Source: Branchiostoma floridae (Eukaryota; Chordata; Leptocardii; Amphioxiformes; Branchiostomatidae). Taken from it: a stretch of 64,000 bases of DNA. Within the stretch, counting starts at the first letter, position 1, and each line of letters opens with the position of its first letter. Positions 1 to 11,965 of this stretch are shown here, in pieces. The stretch is taken from assembly GCF_000003815.2 (NCBI RefSeq), contig NC_049981.1, forward strand, positions 12,791,304-12,855,303, in the 5' to 3' direction. The notes below the pieces were generated by a model. That model did no database searches, was not told the DNA's origin, and worked only from the letters and a program-made list of their open reading frames with translations. The position numbers were made by a program, and so were the translations under genes.

Positions 1-213
1 CATACCCAATGTTATCGATGACAAGAAGTATCTGGAGAAATGTGTTGGATAGGTATATACAGATCGCGCAGTTTTCCATTTCATATTCCATATCTATCGC
101 CTTAGCATTAAAAAGTTGCAGACTCCTAAGCTAAACTCAAATTCTGTCCTACTCATGATTATCTAACTGATTCACAACAATATAGAAAAAAAGTGTTACA
201 AAGATCCGCTTAC

Positions 214-3200
214 CGCGGCTTGTTTTCACAGTGATATCAGATCTCTTAAAGACTCTGTTGTGATGACCAACTCTGACTTTCAGAGAAGCTTCCGGAGACA
301 GTAGTGGTCCAAGAACAACTCCAAGTTTTCCAACAGCCTAGATTAAATTGGCATATACCATAAATACAACAACTGTGAAAATATTGCATGTTGGTGTGAA
401 CCTCCTTTAGATATCCACGTTAGATCTTGGCATTGCAGTTTGCACTTAAAATGTATTGTGTCTGCATGAGCATGCATTTTAGGTGTGCAGTATTGATGAC
501 TTGTACACACCACTACCAGTGGACTAGCCCTTTGCTGTAGTGATTGCGTTGTGTGGCCCAGGGCTAAGAAAACAGAGATGGGCACCCCCCTATGCGCCAT
601 CAGGCGCGGGAAGGGTTTAACTTTAACATGTATTGAATAACAATACCTTGACTCAGCCTGATTGGCACAAAATACACATTGGTCGGTGATGACAATTTTC
701 ATAGCGACATGATCCACAGAAGTATTCTCTATGTAGCTCTATAGCCCTGTGTTTAAAATCAAAACATATCATATCTATCGAAGCGAATTGTCAAAGCCGA
801 TTTATAAAAACAATCGGATTTAGAAAAAAAACGACTCACCGACCCAATCAGAGGACCCGCATCAGCGAAAGTATTATGCGAAATCTCCACGACCCCAGAA
901 TCATTCACGACTTGCACAATATCTCCAACCAGAATGCTATCCTTCTCTTGTTCTATGTGGGAGACAACGCTTCTGGGGAATCCAACTCTGTCGAAGTGTC
1001 AAAGGAAAAATAATGTTCAACAGCATTTCCATAATTAATATGGTCCAGACAATTCTGATTAAAATTTTCAAATGGTCTATTTCCTCTATACACATGCACC
1101 TGGCACATCTCCCTAATGTGTATATAATGGTTCATTCCAGAGGTGACAGGGATGGTCACAGATACTCTTTCAACTAGTTGTGGATCTGTGCAGCCATCGG
1201 CTTCATCACCTTATACATTTTCTGCTAGTACTTATCCCTAATGTGTATACAGTGGTGACAGGGGTGACTAATTGCCCCAGCTGGCATGCTCTAGTATTTC
1301 CAGATAAACCATAGGACCACTCTACTCCTGTCAAAAAGGGGTGTAAATATTTTTTAAACGAACCACAAAACTGCAGCAAACTTCTCATGCTGATGCACGC
1401 TAATTTAAAGCACAATGGCTCACAACATACACCCCCATAGCAAACGTGATCGCAATCCATCCAGCGGGTCTAAAGCTTTCTGTCGGGAATCACAAACTCC
1501 AAAACGTGATTCCTACCAAAAACAATACCTGTTTTTTTTTTTCAAGCAGGTAACAAAAAATAAAAAAAATATATAGACGATGTGTTGTGTCTTACCCTTC
1601 GATGCCTGTTATCTGCTGGCCCTGCTTGCTCCTTTTTTCCAACTTAAGCAACACGTGGCCAACATCATCTAAGCCGGTTACAATCCCTTCCGTACCACAG
1701 GTGGAAAACTGGAAATAAGGACATCATTCAGACTGTGACATCGCTTTTAAGAAATTCTCTCAGCAAAATTTTGTGACGTTCTCTCTGATAAGCCGGTAAG
1801 TGACATCAATTTGGCTTGGAAGCATAGCACAAGAAAAAACAAACCTTTTCCAAGCCTCTTGAAATTGAGCTGGATGTCATGCATATGTTTGCCAGCTCAT
1901 CTCTATGTGACTGAAGTCTCAACCAAGCCTAAAAGTGAGAACTGCGTTGTCACACTCACCTCTGACCATTTCTCCTCCACCGTCCCCTGTGCCACATTCC
2001 TTATTCCCTCATCTTCCATGAGTTCTTTCGAGACTTTCACTTTAGTTCTGATTTTGACGCGATCATGCCTCTCAAAGTGTCGATACCTTGCCAGGGAAAC
2101 AGTCTCGTTGCCTGTGTTTTGTGTAAAACAAGTTACAATTTCTCTCTGGAATATATATAAAGCTGGTGTGTTACGCCGAAGGGCGGTTATACCGGCTTTA
2201 TAGATACAGATATAAAAAATCAACCTACAGCTGCAAGAGTATGAAACTTAGAAGTACGTATAGGTTAATCACGGGTACATGTAGGTACCTTTTTTTCAAT
2301 ATCATTTTGTCTTCATATTGCATTCTAATTTGCACCCTGCAGGCTCTTGGAATTATGCTGGATTCATCTAGACGATATGTAAGCTCGTTCAACTATATTT
2401 GCCATTCGGTGGAAACGGTCAAAATTGAAAATCCTGGCCACCTTTGCTCCAAACGATCATGAAATGGAAGTGACTGCAGAAGAAGAAACTTCAAATCATT
2501 TCTTTTTTTGTTATTTTACTGTACTTGTTGGGATTTTATTGAATGAGACATTTCCTTTTGTACTTCACAACTATTGTAGGAAGTGTTTTGAATGGTGGAG
2601 GCTGTTATCCTTCTCAATACAATGTATCCAAAATAATTTGCCCCTTTAAGGCTGCAGCTGGAGGGTTTATAAGATACTTTCCTCCTTCAAGACATTGTTA
2701 AGAATCACGCAAACTAGCTTACGTATCTGTTTTGATATAACTGTAGTGAATCATGTCTTACCTACAATCTGGACACCAATTGCTCGACCATGAATGTCAA
2801 TGATTGCCCAAAGAGGAGTGCCTGTGTCTACTCCACTGAAGAGAAGTCCTCTCCGTACCCCATTGATCGCATAGAGCACGTGCCCCTCTGTGGTGGCCCA
2901 AAAGGAAACTACATTTTCCTGTCTCACAAACTTATCAGGAATGGGATTGAGCCAAAATCCATTCCTCTGAGACAGATCTGGGTGACAAAGGGAAGGCAAA
3001 TTGACAATTGAATTCGGGTCTTCGCTGGTGAAACCAACACTCATTGTCTCACCACCTTTACATGTCTTCCTTCTAGCAAACACAAGAGACATGTGCACTC
3101 TTTCTTCTATTTCAATTGGTCTATCAGAGAACACAATTCCGTCAGATTGGCTGTTTTTGCTCCGTGCCACACTATTTCCATATTCAATTATGATATTGGA

Positions 3201-4532
3201 ACCGTGACTAGTGGTGTTAAACATGAAGGGAGACTGCCGCGTGAGACCTTCAGTGGTGCCATCGGTGGATACTGCAAAACAGAGGAACAAATAGACCAAA
3301 TGTAAAAATAACACTGGAAAGAATTGTTTTCAATCAATACATTTAATACTTTCGGACATAGACATTCAAATAGGTCAACAGTGATCACCCACAGGAATGT
3401 TTCCAGACAATGGATATGGATAGTATGTAATTTTTTCGCCATCCCATTTTTTTTCACTTTTCAAAGATCAAAGATACTGCAAATTTTAGTCGAAATACTT
3501 AATTGCCACTTAGGCCACAGCAAGTAAATTTTATGGATGACATCAGCGCTCGCATTAATTTTCGCCTGATTTCAGAAAAAAAAACAAGAATTTTTTTATT
3601 CTGCAGGGATGGTCAACATGACGATAAAGTACCAAAATGAGGAAATATATATCGTGTTATAGCCTAATAATTGTATTTGTAGAAGTGACACTTGCGAGGT
3701 ACCCAGGACTGTAGTTGTAGAAATGAAACTTATTGGACAGTTGTAAAAGTGACACCAATATGGAAGCTATGAGTGTGGTTACCAACTTTGTTGGTGATGC
3801 CAGTCTACCACACTAGTGTCACTTTTACCACACCAGTATATGTCTTAAATACAGGAATGAATGCTTTGTTGGCTCTGATATCATGTTTTGTCCCTTTAAT
3901 TCTTTTTACAACAGTCATCACAACTTTATGGTGCCTATTTTTGAAAATGTATCCATCTTGTTTTTTTCACCCATCTTGTTTTTTTCGCCCTATCGCACTA
4001 TTTTTGCAATCTGCAGAGGATGTCATCCATAAAATTAACTTGCTGTAGCCTTACATCAAAGTTAACACTGATGCAACAGGAACCACTTGATCACTTTGCC
4101 TTTCCCTCGTGTGTACTAAAAATCAACCAGCCCATTCACTATTATAACATCCCTTATAACTCACAACTTTGCTACCTAACCATTGTTTCCAACGTCAAAT
4201 GTGAAACGTCTAATAGAACATGGCGAATATACAACAACACCTTTACCATGCCTATTGTTCCGTTTACCTGCAGTTCTTGAACTGCCCTGGGACGATCGAC
4301 TTGTTCCGACCGTGCTACTGTCTCCTTCAATTCTCACTTGCTTCCATTCATCATCTAATGCTGCTAGTAGTCGATGGCGCTGCTCGAATGATAGTTCTAA
4401 CTCCTTTACATTCTCTTTGTTAATGAGCTTGATTGAGTCTATCGAGTCTAAACCTTCACTTATGAGTTTGTCAATTGTTTTTTGGTTAAGACGATGGGTG
4501 TCTGCCCATGACTTAAATTCAAAGTCTGACAT
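214..4532 (-). CDS. SAM-like + Neuralized (NHR) + Mind-bomb-type repeat protein, 3' end cut by window edge
   Basis: Minus-strand exons: 4247-4532 (start codon at 4532), 2762-3271, 1960-2111, 1596-1708, 840-972 and 214-337, all with GT/AG borders and compatible phases. They give about 439 residues before the gene leaves the window at the left. Residues 1-60 look like a SAM/death-fold domain (W-A-D-T-H, then D-S-I-D-S-I, then Q-R-H-R-L-L-A-A-L-D-D-E-W), followed by a Ser/Gly/Arg linker. The 510-nt exon encodes a Neuralized homology repeat (F-M-F-N-T-T-S-H-G-S-N-I, then V-S-F-W-A-T-T-E-G-H-V-L-Y-A-I-N-G). The last four exons encode two units resembling the Mind bomb REP/MIB domain (D-R-V-K-I...G-T-E-G-I-V, and V-G-D-I-V-Q-V...V-G-K-L-G-V-V). 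NHR and MIB repeats each bind Notch ligands in their own E3 ligases. Function here is inference. No RING or ankyrin part is visible, but it could lie beyond the edge. The in-ORF Met before the NHR exon that mimics a signal peptide is intronic. Confidence 0.7.
2164..2207 (+). repeat. 44-bp dispersed repeat shared with 49923-49966
   Basis: TGGTGTGTTACGCCGAAGGG and the following CGGTTATACCGGCTTTATAG recur in inverted orientation at 49923-49966. It lies in intron 3 of the SAM-NHR gene. Longer boundaries could not be set. Confidence 0.75.
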
Positions 4533-4609
4533 ACTGCCTGACTTTGAGTCTCAATTATGACTGAAGTGGTGATCTTCTGTTGCCTCTTGAGGAGACTTGC
4601 CTTATTTCC
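4533..4609 (-). other. probable 5' UTR part of first coding exon of the SAM-NHR gene
   Basis: Reading the minus strand, a pyrimidine-rich tract ends in CATAG just before 4609, a strong 3' splice acceptor. It is followed by 77 nt without a start codon in frame and then the ATG at 4532. The acceptor implies an upstream non-coding exon, perhaps in the GC-richer patch at 4740-4960, but its donor could not be fixed. Confidence 0.45.
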
Positions 4610-6563
4610 CTATGTAAAAGAGAGAAAATGTAAATTTGTCACAGTAGTGTTGATGTTTTCACCAAAAATGCATTGTAAACATCTACCAAGGAGCAGTGAC
4701 ATCATCCTAATTAATAAACAATTTCTCCTGGCAGACCGGTACCCCTACCAGCCCCAATGTACTAGGCAGAATCGCCAATTTCGCCATGGGAGAAGAGAGT
4801 GCCATGGTCGCCAAGGTCGATATCACCCCGGCGACTGTTTTTAATCGGGTGAAACCGTCGCCGTGCGAGCGCAGAGGATGGCAAGCCAACGATGAGCACA
4901 GAGAGGGTGCCAACAGAGCCGGCTACAAAGAACGCGAAACGAGAGCTAAATAGTCCCAACAATATAGTATACATGTATATTACCCCTGGCCCATTCCCAT
5001 TGGGTCGGTGTTCTCAACGCGCTATCAACTGTAGCTCAAACAAATTCATTCGTGAAGAAGTTAATTTTTAGTGAATAGAGTTGTCAAATCATACTTTTGT
5101 CATTATTTATACAAATTAATCAAGATATCACAACATTTTTTTATACAAATTAATCAAGATATTTATTGCGAAGAAAGCAAATAATAAATTGAAAGAAAAC
5201 AGCAAACGTATATAAGCTGGGACTCACACTAAGCGACTGTAACCAAATTGGATTGGTATTGGCCTTGATTTTGTAACTTGAATACTATGCAAGACCTAAA
5301 AGTATGTCTTGAAAGACGACAAAACGCACGAGACGTAAAATAAATCAGTCTTCGGAATTCGTTGATTGGTCCGTCAAATCTTTAGTCGCTCATAAACGTT
5401 GCTGACATTTTACTTTTTGGTCCCGCTGGGAGCGCGCTGGGTCGTCGGAAACATTTAATAGAGTTACATTTTCTGGGATCTCGGCGCTCTCACGGCGCTC
5501 TGGCCAAGTTTACATGTCGTGCACGTGAGAGCGTGGTGAGAGCGTCGTCAAATTGAATGGGGGAATTACTCACACCGATATACACTCACACAGACACACG
5601 CACGCACAGGTCGACACACACCCAACTAACTCTTCTTGTCTTAAATACGCACACTCTTTCGCTAACAGTTATATGCACTCACACACAGACTCTAAAACCT
5701 AAAACACATATACTTGCCCGTCCAATGGACGGTCGCAGCGACATAGCCTTCGAGTAGAATGGGGGTCTTAAACTCACAGCTACACTCAGCGCTAGCGGTT
5801 ATCATGGGGGGGGGGGGGATATGTTAAAAACAGTGAATCAGCATGGTGATGCTAATTCGCTATGGGCGAGGGTCTTATTCCGGAAAGGTCGTGTCTAGAA
5901 TAGGTCGCAGAAAAGACTTTCCGGCCCATATGTCGAAAATATAATCTTGCCCATATGTTGAAAATTGCGAATCAGTGAACACCAAACCCACCCCACCGTG
6001 GACGGCTGCGAATGGAGCTTAAGCCTAGAAGATATATTGGAGATCATCAAAGTAACCCAAACACAAACACAAGATCATGAGCTTGATAAAAGTCAATCAT
6101 GCTCTCCTGTTATGCCCACTTTTCGCTTTCGTACGGAGAAAGACTAATTGACGGAGATTCCTACCTAGCAAGAAAACAAAAATTTTAACGGAGCTGGCCC
6201 TTACAAAGTCAATGGAACATTTCAGTCATACGTAAAACACACGCAACAATCACGTTTTCGTCAATGGGGACGGGTGGAATTTCAGGGTTGGTCCCTTCTT
6301 TTTCTCTTTGTTTCATGTTGAATGTGTTTTCAAAGCGAAGTCATTACATTTTCAAGCGTCTGTTAAATATTTGAGCTTTGAAGCAGAAAAATGTTATTAT
6401 ATTATAATTAATCTTCTTTGGAATGTTCGTGTTGCTTTCCCGATCGAAGGTCATGGAGACGTAGGCTCCAAAAATTTAGGACATAAACGGACTTACGTAC
6501 ATTTCTTATGCAGTTGTGCAACGTCCGGTGAGTGCCAAGTGTGAATTTTGACAACACTCCGCC
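4610..6563. other. intergenic; GC-richer patch and low-complexity DNA, no gene recognised
   Basis: The 4740-4960 patch is GC-rich and open on both strands (a 70-residue minus reading with a hydrophobic start, and a plus reading ending in TAG at 4950). No family is recognised in either. It may be the promoter or first non-coding exon of the gene to its left. 5104-5163 contains a tandem duplication, 5560-5720 is a CA-rich simple tract, and 5800-5820 has a G run. Confidence 0.4.
5110..5163. repeat. two-copy tandem duplication
   Basis: The word TTATACAAATTAATCAAGAT occurs twice about 36 bp apart, each copy preceded by a run of T. This is a simple local duplication in AT-rich intergenic DNA. Confidence 0.7.
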
Positions 6564-7027
6564 GGTTACAGGTTGTTTCGCAACAATGTCAGTTCGCAAC
6601 CGTCAGTTCGCAACAAGGCAAGTCTTTTCGCAACAAGGTACAAGTCGTTTTTTTGCAACATTTGAATGTTATTAATCTTGATAGCCTAATTGTATTAGAA
6701 ATCGTATTCCTAAAATAATTATGCAGCTGCCTGTGCACGCTGCGTGTGAAACTGTACCGCCCGGCGTATGAAAATCATCGGGCTGTCAGGTCCATGCGGC
6801 CCCATGTTGCTCTACCGCGGGGTTGTCCTTCGCACCCGGTAGACTTTTTACGTGGAAGGAGTGTAATTATGTTAAGAATACGATTTCTAATACATTTGTA
6901 CTAGTAGGCTATTAAGATTAATAACATTCAAATGTTGCGAAAAGACTTGTACCTTGTTGCGAAAAGACTTGCCTTGTTGCGAACTGACGGTTGCGAACTG
7001 ACATTGTTGCGAAACAACCTGTTACCC
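6564..7027. mobile_element. 464-bp foldback MITE, hAT-like, with 8-bp target duplication
   Basis: Long terminal inverted repeats of about 158 bp (6564-6721 versus about 6863-7027) pair almost perfectly. The arms carry short internal direct repeats of TTCGCAACAAGG and CAGTTCGCAAC. The element is flanked on both sides by ACTCCGCC (6556-6563 and 7028-7035), an exact 8-bp target site duplication as seen for the hAT superfamily. Outer termini are close to GGTTACAGGTTG and its complement. The roughly 140-bp centre is GC-rich and non-coding. There is no transposase, so it is non-autonomous. Confidence 0.85.
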
Positions 7028-7554
7028 ACTCCGCCATTTTACCTGTACGATATTTACGTGTTCAAATCCACCTTCCCTAAGTTATATGATAAGTGGAGCC
7101 TTCAACTTAATATATAGTCCATGAAGCCAGATAAGTCACAAAAATTTGTGCCACGTAGCTTTTTTAGACGCGGGCACGTTTCAAAATATGTAGCTTTTTC
7201 CAAGGACGTTGGTGGCTCTTGTTTTCTCACCTTCGTGTTGAGAGGCCATAGGTCGGTGTTGGCTAGGTTGGAATAAAAGACACACTAGAGTGAGCGCCTG
7301 AAAGCAACTTTATGCTATCATGTTGCATTTTATAGACAAAATCTAAGCAAAACTTGTGTGGTCTGAAGGCAGCTAATAATGCCGCAAAACTTGTGACGTT
7401 TCTGGCATATCACTATCATGTACTGGTATGAGGAACGTAACAAATACATGCCACGTTATTGTAGATATTTAAAAAAAATGGCGTCCCGCTCCTAACTCGT
7501 TGTTCAAATTTGTGCGTATATAAATTCCGCATGGTTTCCGTGCTGACATACCTT

Positions 7555-7822
7555 GGGAGCCAGACAGGACCGGGTAACTAGCGAGTTTTGTTCGGGGAGC
7601 CAAGGCAGTCAGCCCGCCGATCTCACACTAGCGCTACGAGGAGTTTAAGCCTGAAGGAGTTATCGCTACCCTTTTCCATAATAAAAGGGCAGGATAAGGG
7701 CAGGTGGACCTCATCGGGCTTAAACTCCCCGGGGCACTAACAGTAGGAGATCTGGCGGGCCTGACTGTCTTGGGCCACCAAATAAACAGAGTGTCCTAGC
7801 TGCCCGATCCCGGCTGGCTCTC
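7555..7822. repeat. 268-bp diverged inverted-repeat element
   Basis: A left arm beginning GGGAGCCAGACAGGACCGGG is mirrored by a right arm ending CCCGATCCCGGCTGGCTCTC. Inner blocks also pair: CAGTCAGCCCGCC with GGCGGGCCTGACTG, and AGGAGTTTAAGCC with GGGCTTAAACTCC. Arms are about 105 bp with many mismatches. No flanking target duplication was clear. It is probably an old non-autonomous DNA element. Confidence 0.7.
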
Positions 7823-8044
7823 ATGATAGTACTGACAATGCTGATAATTAAAAATAGGTAAAGTTAGCAGGAAGAAGTTTTTATGTTTCTTTTTTTTTTA
7901 TAGTTTGACTCAAGTCATAAGCTCCATAGTAAGACGAAAGTTATTTTTCTATATTGTCGAGCTCACTCCCAGACAGAAGTTTTTACACTCAAAATTCGCT
8001 CAAAAGTCGCTCTCTGGCTGATAGAACAAAATGCCCTCTGACTT

Positions 8045-8195
8045 GAAGAGATTTTTTTTTTCAAACTTTATTCAATATTTCAGCATAATACACAATAGCA
8101 CATACATATACATCATTGGAGCACAATGGAATAAAAAAACATTAACATGAGGTATAACAAAACTGGGTGAGAGAGAGAGAGAGAGGGGGGTAACA
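8045..8195 (-). repeat. possible retroelement 3' tail plus GA microsatellite
   Basis: A T-run followed by CAAACTTTATTCAATATTTC reads, on the minus strand, like the A-rich 3' end of a retrotransposed copy. A (GA)n and G-run tract follows at 8168-8191. No coding similarity is visible. The tail interpretation is weak. Confidence 0.3.
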
Positions 8196-8249
8196 AGCGT
8201 TGACTTGAAGAGATGGTAGCTGAGATCTAGAGGGATTCTACATTAACAT

Positions 8250-8680
8250 GTAGGAGATAATTTCTGTTCTGTATGTGGGAGATGATTTCTGTTCTGTACG
8301 TGGAAAATAATTTCTGGTTTGTATGTGAGAGAATTTTTGTTTTGTATGAGAGAAAGAATTTCTGTTGTTCTGATTTTGTGGGATAGAATTTCTGTTTTGT
8401 ATGTGGCATAGAATTTCTGTTCTGTATTTGCCACAGTGGGGTAGAATTTCTGTTCTGTATGTGGAAAATATTTTCTGTTCTGCATGCGGGAAAGAATTTC
8501 TGTTCTGTATGTGGTCGTATGGAGAGAATTTCTGTTCTGCTTGTGGGAAAGAATGTCTGTTCTATATGTGGGAGAGAATTTCTGTATGTAGGAAAGAATT
8601 TCTCCCTGTTCTGTGTGTGGGAGAATTTCTGTTCTTTATGTGTAAGAGAATTACTGTTCTGCATATGGGTGAATTTTCCT
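8250..8680. repeat. minisatellite, unit about 20-30 bp
   Basis: About 17 imperfect copies of a unit built on GAATTTCTGTTCTGTATGTGGGA are arranged head to tail. Both strands stay open across the array, so the several open frames here are by-products of the repeat. Confidence 0.9.
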
Positions 8681-8699
8681 TTTTGTTGTAGAGAAAAAG

Positions 8700-10140
8700 T
8701 GTCTGTAATGGACCATCTTTATATGCGACAGTAATAGTAATTATTGATATGAGTCAAATAATTCAGTTAGGCTAGAAGAGCGGAGTTAGATACTTTGTGA
8801 ACAGATCTATATATATGAGACGGTCGACAGCTTCAGTCAGGGCCTCAGCAAGAACGCTGCAGCTGATTATCATAACTGCCATCATAAGGGTCTGATAGAC
8901 TGATTCAAGATTCAAAAGCACGAAGAATGTATTCTTTCATTAATTTGTATGGCTTCGCGGCATGATGTGTCGTAGACGTGCCCAATGATTCAATGAACAA
9001 AGAAGATAAGTTACATGCATGTACAGGACGGACGGGCAATACCGTCAGGTTTGAACCCCGGCCCGCGCGCTGGTGGGAGCGCACCCCGGGCTTATATGTG
9101 CAAGAACAAAGCAACCGCCTCGCAGACAACTATGGGCGGCGTGAATGTCACTGAATGTCACACTAATAGCTCATTAAGTATATCAGGCTCCTTTTCAACA
9201 TACCTTCTATCGTTGTAAAATTATTTCAAATGAAATGTTGCATATTTCCATGGTAGACGGTTTTTTACTATTGGCACATATGCATATTTTGGTAATTGAT
9301 AGTTTGAATTATCAGACACAGCAGTTACTACATTCAACCCCAATGGTTCTTAAGTCACCGCATCAAATCAGAAATTTAAGCATGCTTAATGGCATTCGTA
9401 AATGAAGGAAGCTTGAACATTTGAACGTAATAAAGTAATCTCAAAGCTACAATTAAGCAATCGCAAGTGACACAACTAACACTCAATATTTACGACACGC
9501 TTAAGAACAAAATTAAGTCCGCTCAAAATATTAGGTATCTTTTTACTTGATCTTTTAAGTCGCTTACATGCTACAGGGGTGAGACTGTGTTTTCAGGTAC
9601 CCGGAACATCGATGTGAAAGACGATCGTTTATGCAATGACGTTCTCTATATAACGTCCTTGGTTAATGTACATGTTGTCTACATAGTGCGGTACGATGAC
9701 CGTGGGATTCCCTGTATCTCTACGGTCCTGGGGAGAGCATTGTCCGCCCGCCAGAATCAAAAAGCACGTTCCAGTCCGCGGATTTTTTACATGGAATTCC
9801 TTAGAGTGGCCACTTCCTCTTTCTACTACGATAATGGCTTGAGTAGTGGCTGTCAGAAAAAGTCATGATCCTGTTTTATTGCGGCACTGGCCATGGGCCT
9901 GTGAAATCCCCTCCGGATGGTACCGGACCGGACTAGGCTTCGGTGAACCTGAACATATTGATCAGTCGGGAACTCCGAGCTAACCCAGTGAAAGTTGGGT
10001 AGACAAACATCAAGGTTTGGAGCTTTTAATTCTGTCCTGGTATTTATATGTAACGTCATCACCAGTCTCTCCCAGCTTTGTAGGTCATCACCAATCTCCC
10101 CCAGGTCTGTAGACGGAATGTCCCCGGCACAATAAGTGTA
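8700..10140. other. intergenic; no gene recognised
   Basis: No convincing exon chain is seen. 9045-9060 contains GGTTTGAACCCCGG, reminiscent of a Pol III B box, but there is no matching A box. A 93-residue open frame at 9587-9868 lacks any recognisable family or splice context. Confidence 0.4.
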
Positions 10141-10210
10141 GCACAATAAGGATCTATCATTCCGCCAGGTTATTTGCACAATAAGGATCTATCATTCCGC
10201 CAGGTTATTT
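10141..10210. repeat. perfect 35-bp tandem duplication
   Basis: Positions 10141-10175 and 10176-10210 are identical (GCACAATAAGGATCTATCAT and on). Just upstream, a diverged duplication of TCATCACCAATCTCCCCCAG-type sequence is also present at 10056-10110. Confidence 0.9.
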
Positions 10211-10588
10211 GAGCCCAGGCTCTGCTTGCTCGAAATGACCAGTATCCTTCCTCATATGTGCAGAATCAAAGGCGAAATTTCCATGGAGGACTATCTGCCT
10301 TTGTGCCATGTTTGTGCCATAAACTGAATGGTGTAGGCCCGGGTTACTTACAATAACATACACATTTGTTTCTGTTTTGTGTTTCTGTTGTTGTTTTGTA
10401 CCGGTGGAATCAAACACCCTCAGATGGCTCCCGTCTGACTCTCCTTGTAATACTTACGATCTAGCCCTCCAACAACATCAAACAGATCGTTGACATTACG
10501 TTATTTTTTTTCTAAATTGACTCAACACATTACATTTTCTATGCGGTGATAAAATGTATAATTTCTAGTCGTATTTTTTTGCATAGGC

Positions 10589-10699
10589 AAGCTTGTTAGT
10601 ATATATATATATATGTAGACAATTTACAAGAAGTACACTCTTCTTGGGTTGTAGACTCTATTGTCCAATTCTTGGAAGTACGAAATAGCTAACAAGCTT
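10589..10699. repeat. 111-bp element with 11-bp perfect terminal inverted repeats
   Basis: AAGCTTGTTAG at 10589-10599 is mirrored by CTAACAAGCTT at 10689-10699, with a TA microsatellite inside. No target duplication is visible. It is possibly a tiny DNA element, possibly chance. Confidence 0.4.
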
Positions 10700-10844
10700 C
10701 GTTCCGAATAACAATATACATAACACATGTACAGGTGATTGTGTCTGCTGACTGCAAATTATAATTGTTTCCACTTACATAACGCTGGATTTAAACCGAT
10801 TTAACCTCCTTGATTTAAACCAATCAACACTCATGCTACTAAAC

Positions 10845-11425
10845 TCGGCTTGAAAACGTTTGGAATATCAATTTTGGTAGATAATACTTGTTTCTGCATT
10901 TATTTCAATGTATTATATATAAATAGAAAATGTGATTTCCTATCCATTATCATTGTAAACTCATGGAACGAGGACCAGGCCTGCTTAGTACGTGAGTGGG
11001 TCACACAAATAATTTGCCCAAATTTCCATGCGCTGTTCAAAACTGAATCGATTTAATTTTTTTTTTTTCACGTAACTTTTGGTATACAGAACATCCAAGT
11101 ATACTTAAAGCACCTTTGTATACACATTTATTATATTTACCTTTTTGGCTGTTGATTATCAAATTTGAGTAGAGCTTTCTAATGATATAATTCAGTTAAT
11201 TTGAAATAAAACCCGGCACAAAAAGTTTGGAATATTAACTTCGGTTGATCATATTTCCGTTGTTTCTGCATCAATTTCAATGTATTATATATATATATAA
11301 ATAAAAAGCTTGTGTGATTTTGTGATTTTCTTTCCAATGGTATCAAACTCATTATTATTGTAAAGTCATGGAATAACCGTTTTGATCAGAAGCAGGGAAA
11401 TTTGGGGAATTTTTGTGTGTGACCC
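10845..11425. repeat. two related copies of a dispersed AT-rich repeat
   Basis: 10845-11020 and 11215-11425 share long blocks: GTTTGGAATAT, TTTCAATGTATTATATATA, CATTGTAAACTCATGGAA versus TATTGTAAAGTCATGGAA. Both carry the word GTGACCCACTCACGT or its complement near one end. They are about 370 bp apart and in the same orientation, so this is a diverged duplication. Confidence 0.65.
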
Positions 11426-11664
11426 ACTCACGTAAACAGCTGACCTGGTTCCATGACTGAGCGTACATGTAATTTACGGAACCTACTTAAATGTCGTATA
11501 AGTATTATATCGAAGCAGATGTAAATATTGTGCAAATAAGCAATGCCAATACGTAACAATCACACATATTTCAAGCGTGTTTCAAGACCGGATTTGTTGC
11601 AGTGAGTGGATTTGAAGGTTCGCGGAAGGTGATATATAGAAGCATATGATTGACGCATATAATT

Positions 11665-11965
11665 ACTTATCTGTGTCTGAGACCTTTTCCATCACTTGTC
11701 GTGGGAGATAAAAATCTATATGTGTTAAAGACCTTTTCAATCACTCGAGAAAAACCTTTGTGTGTCTGTGTGAAAGCATTTCCATTACTTGTGTGGGAAA
11801 GAAAAATCTCTGCATGTGAGAGACCCATTTCATCACTGGAGTGGGAGAGAAAAATCTCTCTGCGTGAGACCCATTTCATTACTTATGTGGGAGAGAAAAA
11901 TCTCCCTGTGTGAGAGAGACTTATGAGGGGTAGAAAAAACATGTGCGTGTTTGTGAGACCTTTTT
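11665..11965. repeat. minisatellite, unit about 45 bp
   Basis: About six imperfect units are seen, each with GAGACC, CATTTCATCACT and GTGGGAGAGAAAAATCTC. The array explains the open frames on both strands in this stretch. Confidence 0.8.

Noticed and set aside
3188-3457. Possible signal-peptide start for the NHR exon (Met-Leu-Phe-Leu-His...)
   Set aside because: A strong acceptor at 3272-3273 and exact phase with the exon ending at 4247 show this leader is intron.
8227-8664. 145-residue minus-strand open frame of Gln/Asn/Phe repeats and the overlapping plus frames
   Set aside because: By-products of the 20-30-bp minisatellite; open on both strands.
9853-10417. Minus-strand open frames of 108 and 70 residues
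   Set aside because: They include the 35-bp tandem duplication, have no recognisable family and no consistent exon chain.
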